26,384 nucleotides of DNA, from positions 1 to 26,384 of the forward strand of contig FR893150.1 of assembly GCA_000433355.1 (NCBI GenBank), given 5' to 3'. The notes below the pieces were generated by a model that saw nothing but the letters and a program-made list of their open reading frames with translations, had not been told where the DNA came from and did not search any database. Positions 22,543-26,384 of this stretch are shown here, piece after piece. The translations under genes and the position numbers were made by a program. Position 1 is the first letter of the stretch; every line of letters starts with the position of its first letter. This DNA comes from Alistipes sp. CAG:435 (GTDB lineage Bacteria > Bacteroidota > Bacteroidia > Bacteroidales > UBA932).

Positions 22543-23751
22543 TTATATCTTGAAACTTAGAAAGACAAACTGCTCTGAGTCCAGATCAAGGCTGTCGTAA
22601 GCGTAATAGGTGTCATCATATTCACCAATCACTTCAAAACCGTCACTGACTGGAACCCGTCCGACAAGATTATAGTTTCCATCATAAATCTGGAGAATTG
22701 TCCCGGCGGCCTTGTCCAGACGACAGGTCCGGAAAATGTAGTCACCGCATTTGACAAGCCGGTCATAATAACCGTGTTCTTTCCTCATTTTCTTGCACTT
22801 GGATTCGTATTCCTCGAAAGATGTGGTTTCAGGGTACTTTCCAGAGATACCCTTCTCAGAAAAGCCGAACGAGCCGGTGACATTGCCGTCATAGTCCATC
22901 AGGAATATTCTCGGATCGGCGGCGAAAGTGACGGCAAGGCCATTTTTCTCAGCATAGAAGTCATATTTTGAGAACACCGGGATGTTTCTCTTGTGATAGA
23001 CAGGCGGATAATGGCCGAATATCACCTTACTAGACTCAACCACCTCAGGACGGAAACGGATGAATATGTAGGAGTCTGTCCAGAATCCTTTGCTTTGCCG
23101 CTTCTCGTAACCGTTGTAACTTACGTGCTCGGTGATGGTCGGGATTATCACAGCGGAGTCGATCGCCTGCATTCTATTGCACTCAAAATTGTACTCGTAC
23201 ATTTCCGGGACTTCAGGATCGGGATGATTGTAAAGGTCAGACCAACCTTTGTTTCCAACATCTCCATAGTTCGGACTCAGCGCGGTGAACCAGGCCTGGT
23301 TCAATGAGAACAGTTTTTTATAGTCTTTCGAGAACCTATGGATGAAACAGTTCGAGTCCTGCATGATGAAATCTCCCGTGGACTTGTCGAACGTCGAGAT
23401 AAAAGAGGCGGCCAGGACTTCTTCAGGACCTTTCCCTTGGCGGATATGCTCCCCCATGAAGTGACCACTGAGGTCATACTCCTTGATCCCGACGGCATAT
23501 TCATCGACGAAACACAAGAGGCTGTCCTTCATGTGCCACTGTCCGGAAAGGGATGTATATTGGGCATCCAGCCTCAAGGTGTCAAACACCAAGGATGTGC
23601 GAACTATGTTCTCTTTTCCGAAGTGTTCGACGCTATCGTACGGACTGTCACTTCCGGTGCATGCGGACAAGAGTCCGAGCAGCGTTGACAATACAATGAC
23701 TATTAAAACTTTATTGCCAAGAATAAGGCATCTATGACTATTTGAAACCAT
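22543..23751 (-). CDS. 6-bladed beta-propeller lipoprotein (BF3164/TolB-like)
   Basis: A 402-aa lipoprotein (LLSAC, Cys31) of the Bacteroidota 6-bladed beta-propeller family. Typical blade elements are GIKEYDLSGHFMGEHIRQGKGPEE, KSTGDFIMQDSN, and ILQIYDGNYNLVGRVPV, with the 'sudden' Q-G-K-GP turn that marks these proteins. They are usually encoded beside NVEALA peptides and other secreted proteins; their binding partner and role are unknown. The ATG at 23751 overlaps the upstream gene's stop by 14 bp, so translation is likely coupled. Length and domain arrangement are normal, and no truncation is seen. Confidence 0.82.
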   Translation of the reverse strand: MVSNSHRCLILGNKVLIVIVLSTLLGLLSACTGSDSPYDSVEHFGKENIVRTSLVFDTLRLDAQYTSLSGQWHMKDSLLCFVDEYAVGIKEYDLSGHFMGEHIRQGKGPEEVLAASFISTFDKSTGDFIMQDSNCFIHRFSKDYKKLFSLNQAWFTALSPNYGDVGNKGWSDLYNHPDPEVPEMYEYNFECNRMQAIDSAVIIPTITEHVSYNGYEKRQSKGFWTDSYIFIRFRPEVVESSKVIFGHYPPVYHKRNIPVFSKYDFYAEKNGLAVTFAADPRIFLMDYDGNVTGSFGFSEKGISGKYPETTSFEEYESKCKKMRKEHGYYDRLVKCGDYIFRTCRLDKAAGTILQIYDGNYNLVGRVPVSDGFEVIGEYDDTYYAYDSLDLDSEQFVFLSFKI

Positions 23752-25003
23752 CTGTATAGTCTTTTTTGAATAATAACTGATAAGTTTTCCTCGCCCTGGA
23801 AGCTTTCGCGTCCAACTTCTTCTTCTCCTTTAACACCTTGGCATCATCGTTCCCACAGCGGACAACAAGGTCTCTCTCCTGCCGCGTCTGAGTCTGTCCG
23901 CAAAGGATGTCCCACGTTGTTCCCGTGTCCTTCATGAACCGAACCAAATCAATCTCCTTTGAGAGTATCCGCTTCCAAAAGTTGAAATCACGTGAATCAT
24001 TGTAGCACAAGATACTGTACGCCGGAGTAGCCTCGCCATGATCCTCTCCGGACTCGAGCATCCGAGGTTCCGAGAACCTCATCATGAAATCCGTCTCGAC
24101 ACGATTCTTGAACGGGTTGCGGAAAGGGTTTGTCTCAGCGCAGTAAAGGTCTTCGGCACCGCCCTCCGGTACTCTCCATGACAATTCCTGTCTTATGCTC
24201 TCGGAGTAGATTTTTCCGTTCTTCTCACCGTAGGTTATCGTGTAGGTGTACGGGGTGGCAAGGGACATCGGTGAAAAGTTCCTGACATATCTTGTGAACC
24301 TGTCATCCATATCTTTCACCACAATCTTTTGAACCCGCCCGTCATAGTCAATGAACAACTGTCCTGAACACAGGATCCTCTCCTTGATGGAAAGTTCTTT
24401 GGCATTCGAGCTGAAATTGATGACACGGACATCCCTGCCGCCTACCTTGGCGGTGCCGTAACTCTTGTAGCTGTAGCTGCCTACCATCTTGGGGTTCAGG
24501 GGCGAGAATATCTCAACGGCTCTTTTCCGGTCCAGGGCAGACACATCGAAGTAGTTGACATAATTAACCTTAAGTGCGTCCACCCCATTAGTCTGGCCTT
24601 TCGAGTTAACACTCAAGACCGGATTGACCTCATTCTTGTCAGCGAAAAGGCTCTCGCTGACAAAAGTGTCGCAGACGTACAGTCTTCCCATTGCGTTTCG
24701 GTCATCCCAGTAGAGTTTTGTGTTTGTTTTCTGGTTGAAATCCAGAGAGGCGAACACGCCCACAGCGCCTTGCACCTCTCTGTATTTCCCGTCGCACTTA
24801 ATGGTCCGTATGATCAAGAATGAGGCGTAATAATCAGCATAGTTCTTAGAGAAATCACGCGCCGCATCCTTGACGATGGAGCGTGCGCTACGTTCCCCTC
24901 TGACCACAGAAGCATGCAACGTGTCCTGCGCATTGTCAAAACTCGAAGCAGATACTCCATAACCCATGAAGAATAGGGTAATTAAAAGAATAAAACGTCT
25001 CAT
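23738..25003 (-). CDS. Exported protein of unknown function in the NVEALA operon
   Basis: A 421-aa protein with a signal peptide (MRRFILLITLFFMGYGVSA). The opening part (SARSIVKDAARDFSKNYADYYASFLI) resembles the domain that follows carboxypeptidase-regulatory-like repeats in Bacteroidota surface proteins, but that repeat itself is absent. The middle has beta-rich text (VGGRDVRVINFSSNAKEL, LFIDYDGRVQKIVVKDMDD), suggesting a lipid- or ligand-binding or barrel-like fold; the tail is Lys-rich and basic. I do not recognise a catalytic motif. ATG 25003 is preferred over the TTG at 25015. It lies 41 bp downstream of the NVEALA-like gene and overlaps the beta-propeller gene by 14 bp, so all are likely co-transcribed and may work together at the cell envelope. 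Confidence 0.7.
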   Translation of the reverse strand: MRRFILLITLFFMGYGVSASSFDNAQDTLHASVVRGERSARSIVKDAARDFSKNYADYYASFLIIRTIKCDGKYREVQGAVGVFASLDFNQKTNTKLYWDDRNAMGRLYVCDTFVSESLFADKNEVNPVLSVNSKGQTNGVDALKVNYVNYFDVSALDRKRAVEIFSPLNPKMVGSYSYKSYGTAKVGGRDVRVINFSSNAKELSIKERILCSGQLFIDYDGRVQKIVVKDMDDRFTRYVRNFSPMSLATPYTYTITYGEKNGKIYSESIRQELSWRVPEGGAEDLYCAETNPFRNPFKNRVETDFMMRFSEPRMLESGEDHGEATPAYSILCYNDSRDFNFWKRILSKEIDLVRFMKDTGTTWDILCGQTQTRQERDLVVRCGNDDAKVLKEKKKLDAKASRARKTYQLLFKKDYTDGFK

Positions 25004-25044
25004 TCTATAAATCAATTAATTCCACAAATGCTTATAAAACAATA

Positions 25045-25272
25045 TTACGGACAATTTCCCTCAAAGTCAGCACAATTCAAAAGATCATTCGACTTTGCAC
25101 AAGCGGCTCTTAAAGAGACAGCATTTCCGCCATAGCACCCTTCGTGTTTGCACCGGCAGCGATTCACAACATCGAGATCTCCTTCTGGTAGAGTAATATC
25201 CCCCGCGTCTTCTATTCCAGCATAGGCATTAAAGGTAAATAAGGCAGAGACAAGGCAAACTGCACTTAGCAA
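25045..25272 (-). CDS. NVEALA-like cysteine-rich secreted peptide, start region frameshifted
   Basis: Mature part of about 55 residues after an AYA signal cleavage site: it has GDLDVVNRCRCKHEGC, then RAACAKSNDLLNCADFEGNC, i.e. six or seven cysteines, which resembles the NVEALA family of small Bacteroidota peptides found next to beta-propeller lipoproteins. In the main frame there is no ATG; the first possible start is TTG 25272. An ATG at 25292 lies one frame away, and adding a single A to the A7 run (25281-25287) would join it to give MRKKSFLLLSAVCLVSALFT as a textbook signal peptide. So the real gene is likely 25045-25292 with a one-base indel that is either genuine (phase variation or decay) or a sequencing error. 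First gene of the operon, with its own promoter. Confidence 0.6.
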   Translation of the reverse strand: MLSAVCLVSALFTFNAYAGIEDAGDITLPEGDLDVVNRCRCKHEGCYGGNAVSLRAACAKSNDLLNCADFEGNCP

Positions 25273-25320
25273 TAAAAAACTTTTTTTCTCATAAGCATAT
25301 AATTATTGGTTTTACAACTG

Positions 25321-25351
25321 CAAAGTTAGGTAAATAATATGGCAACACAAT
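25321..25351 (-). promoter_or_regulatory. Promoter of the NVEALA operon
   Basis: On the minus strand ATTG (25348-25351), a 19-bp spacer and TAACTTTG (25321-25328), a perfect TAnnTTTG. The predicted start of transcription lies about 20 bp before ATG 25292, supporting that ATG as the original start codon. Confidence 0.65.
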
Positions 25352-25540
25352 GAAAAATCGTTTCAATCCATGCTAAACGTAAAACGCTCAACTATAATGG
25401 TTTATGTCTTAGAGTAGATTCGTATTTCTCAATACGAGCCTCGTAAGCAACTATCCATCAATGAATTGGCAGAAATCCTACAACTTGTCAGATTTATATA
25501 ATATTAATTATCAAATAATTGTACTCAATTCGATATCAAT
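25352..25540. other. Intergenic segment with a possible coding relic and a hairpin
   Basis: No full gene is seen. A plus-strand frame from 25418 to the TAA at 25499-25501 reads protein-like (QYEPRKQLSINELAEILQLV) but has no start codon and a TAG just upstream, so it may be a gene remnant. TCGTATT (25420-25426) and AATACGA (25431-25437) form a 7-bp hairpin. Confidence 0.25.
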
Positions 25541-25726
25541 TCATCCTTTCCGCCGCAACGGAGCGCTTCTTCTCGGTGTTCTCATAGTTCGACTTCACGA
25601 CCTCCTGGTTCTTCAGGGCCTGGACGAGCGAGAAATATGCCGACTAACGCCGTGGTTATTCTATGGTTAAGGTTCATCGTAGCCTAACATTTTTTAGTGC
25701 TTGCTAATTTACTGAATATTTTCCGT
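25541..25726 (-). pseudogene. Duplicated and internally deleted 5' part of the tolC-like gene
   Basis: Positions 25541-25644 match 21313-21416 (inside the tolC-like gene) with 4 differences in 104 bases. Positions 25645-25680 match 21956-21991 exactly, and the upstream region matches more loosely to about 25726 (22037). The two parts are joined at AATATGCCGAC, an 11-mer present at both source positions (ending at 21416 and at 21955), so the copy arose or decayed by deletion of 539 bp between short direct repeats. From its ATG (25678) the copy reads the tolC-like signal peptide start MNLNHRITTALVGIF, then shifts frame and stops after about 31 codons. It cannot make a channel. Confidence 0.8.
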
Positions 25727-25754
25727 TATCTGCCTTTATGATCGCACATTTCGT

Positions 25755-26327
25755 TCACCGGATCACGATCCCGACGATGTAATCCTCCGGAACAAGGCCG
25801 AAGTAGCGGCTGTCGCGCGAATTCAAGACGTTGTCGCCGCCGAGGAAATACCAGTTGCCTTTGAAGGTGTATTCTTTCAGAATTTTGCCATCAAGAGAGA
25901 CCTGTCCTTGACTGTCAATTGCCGGCATAAATCCGGTTTCATATTTGATCAACTTCCTGTACCAAAGAAAATCAGTTTCTCCAATTGTGACCTTATCTCC
26001 TTTCCCAGGAACGTAAATGGGGCCGAAACACTTTACGTTCCATCCATTCATCGCATAATAACACCCTTTAATCTTCATAAGCGAACTGTCCGAAAGATTA
26101 TGAAGCCTATATTGAAACTCCCTCTCACCGACAATCCGCCCCTCCTCGTCACGGTAAAAGCCGTCCTTTATCCGGACCGAGTCTCCAGGCGCCCCTAGAC
26201 ACCGCTTGGCATAGACATAATTGATCTTAAAACCAATCGTATCTTTACTGCAGACGAACGGATAATTGAATATCACGATATCGCCTACGGACAATTTCCT
26301 AAGTCCCGGCATCCTGAAAGAAGACAA
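25755..26327 (-). CDS. Signal peptidase I-like (S26) protein, N-terminal part missing or frameshifted
   Basis: The visible 190 residues match the body of a Bacteroidota-type signal peptidase I: SVGDIVIFNYPF, then YAKRCLGAPGDSVRI (box D, with the general-base Lys41 in this numbering), and at the end GDNVLNSRDSRYFGLVP (box E). The region containing the catalytic Ser (box B) is not present: the frame meets a TAG near the right edge (about 26373-26375). Reading one base off upstream gives NLIVNYTK, which could join the main frame if the A5 run (26358-26362, T5 on plus) were one base shorter, so a frameshift is possible and the rest of the gene would lie beyond the window. Its 3' end faces the tolC-like fragment. 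Alternatively it is a truncated, inactive relic. Confidence 0.65.
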   Translation of the reverse strand: MSSFRMPGLRKLSVGDIVIFNYPFVCSKDTIGFKINYVYAKRCLGAPGDSVRIKDGFYRDEEGRIVGEREFQYRLHNLSDSSLMKIKGCYYAMNGWNVKCFGPIYVPGKGDKVTIGETDFLWYRKLIKYETGFMPAIDSQGQVSLDGKILKEYTFKGNWYFLGGDNVLNSRDSRYFGLVPEDYIVGIVIR

Positions 26328-26384
26328 TTTGGTACTTGAGAACGTGAATTTAACACATTTTTGTATAATTAACTATCAAGTTTG

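Noticed and set aside
1835..26384. tRNA or rRNA genes in the intergenic gaps
   Set aside because: No cloverleaf with a TTC-loop/CCA-like end or rRNA motif could be recognised by eye in any gap.

Overview
The window is chromosomal DNA of a Bacteroidota bacterium, most likely a Bacteroidales. Supporting signs are several promoters of the Bacteroidota type (a TTG/TTTG box about 19-20 bp upstream of TAnnTTTG), DUF4143-type ATPases, an ORF6N-type protein, Tat lipoproteins of the Gfo/Idh and TIM-barrel families, a DUF1573 protein, a 6-bladed beta-propeller lipoprotein and an NVEALA-like peptide. I cannot name the genus. Almost every gene lies on the minus strand. The exceptions are the 3' end of the ORF6N-type gene at the left edge and one ATPase gene at 7131-8420.

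Layout from left to right: the end of an ORF6N/PLD-like gene (to 419); DUF4143 ATPase I (488-1834); aspS (2110-3885); a cluster made of a CcsA/ResB cytochrome c assembly pair (4216-6014), a Tat-exported TIM-barrel isomerase-like protein (6014-6922), a divergently inserted DUF4143 ATPase II (7131-8420), a Tat-exported Gfo/Idh/MocA oxidoreductase (8476-9831) and a tetraheme NapC/NrfH-like cytochrome fused to a SUMF1-type domain (9859-11388). Next come about 760 bp of repeat-rich intergenic DNA, a small outer-membrane barrel gene (12189-12731), and a complete tripartite efflux operon in the order TolC-like, membrane fusion lipoprotein, RND permease 1, RND permease 2 (21988 down to 13047). The right end holds a secreted-protein operon (NVEALA-like peptide, a 421-aa exported protein, a beta-propeller lipoprotein and DUF1573; 25292 down to 22107), a broken duplicate of the start of the tolC-like gene (about 25541-25726), and a signal peptidase I-like gene that runs toward the right edge.

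The most interesting functional unit is the 4.2-11.4 kb cluster. It pairs a membrane tetraheme quinol-dehydrogenase-like cytochrome with two Tat-exported, sugar-acting-type enzymes and with the heme ligation machinery. This suggests redox chemistry on a carbohydrate or similar substrate outside the cytoplasm, linked to the quinone pool. That is inference: no nitrite reductase (NrfA) or other terminal enzyme is present here.

The most interesting DNA-level features are: REP-like 'GAGCCTGTCGAA' palindromes inserted in frame in both RND permease genes and possibly in ccsA; a 235-bp MITE-like element with perfect 22-bp inverted ends; a family of structured palindromic repeats; a 9-bp G tract inside the tolC-like gene; a tolC-like fragment whose internal deletion falls exactly between two 11-bp repeats; two apparent homopolymer frameshifts within about 1.1 kb at the right end; and identical promoter-to-start geometry in the two DUF4143 ATPase genes.
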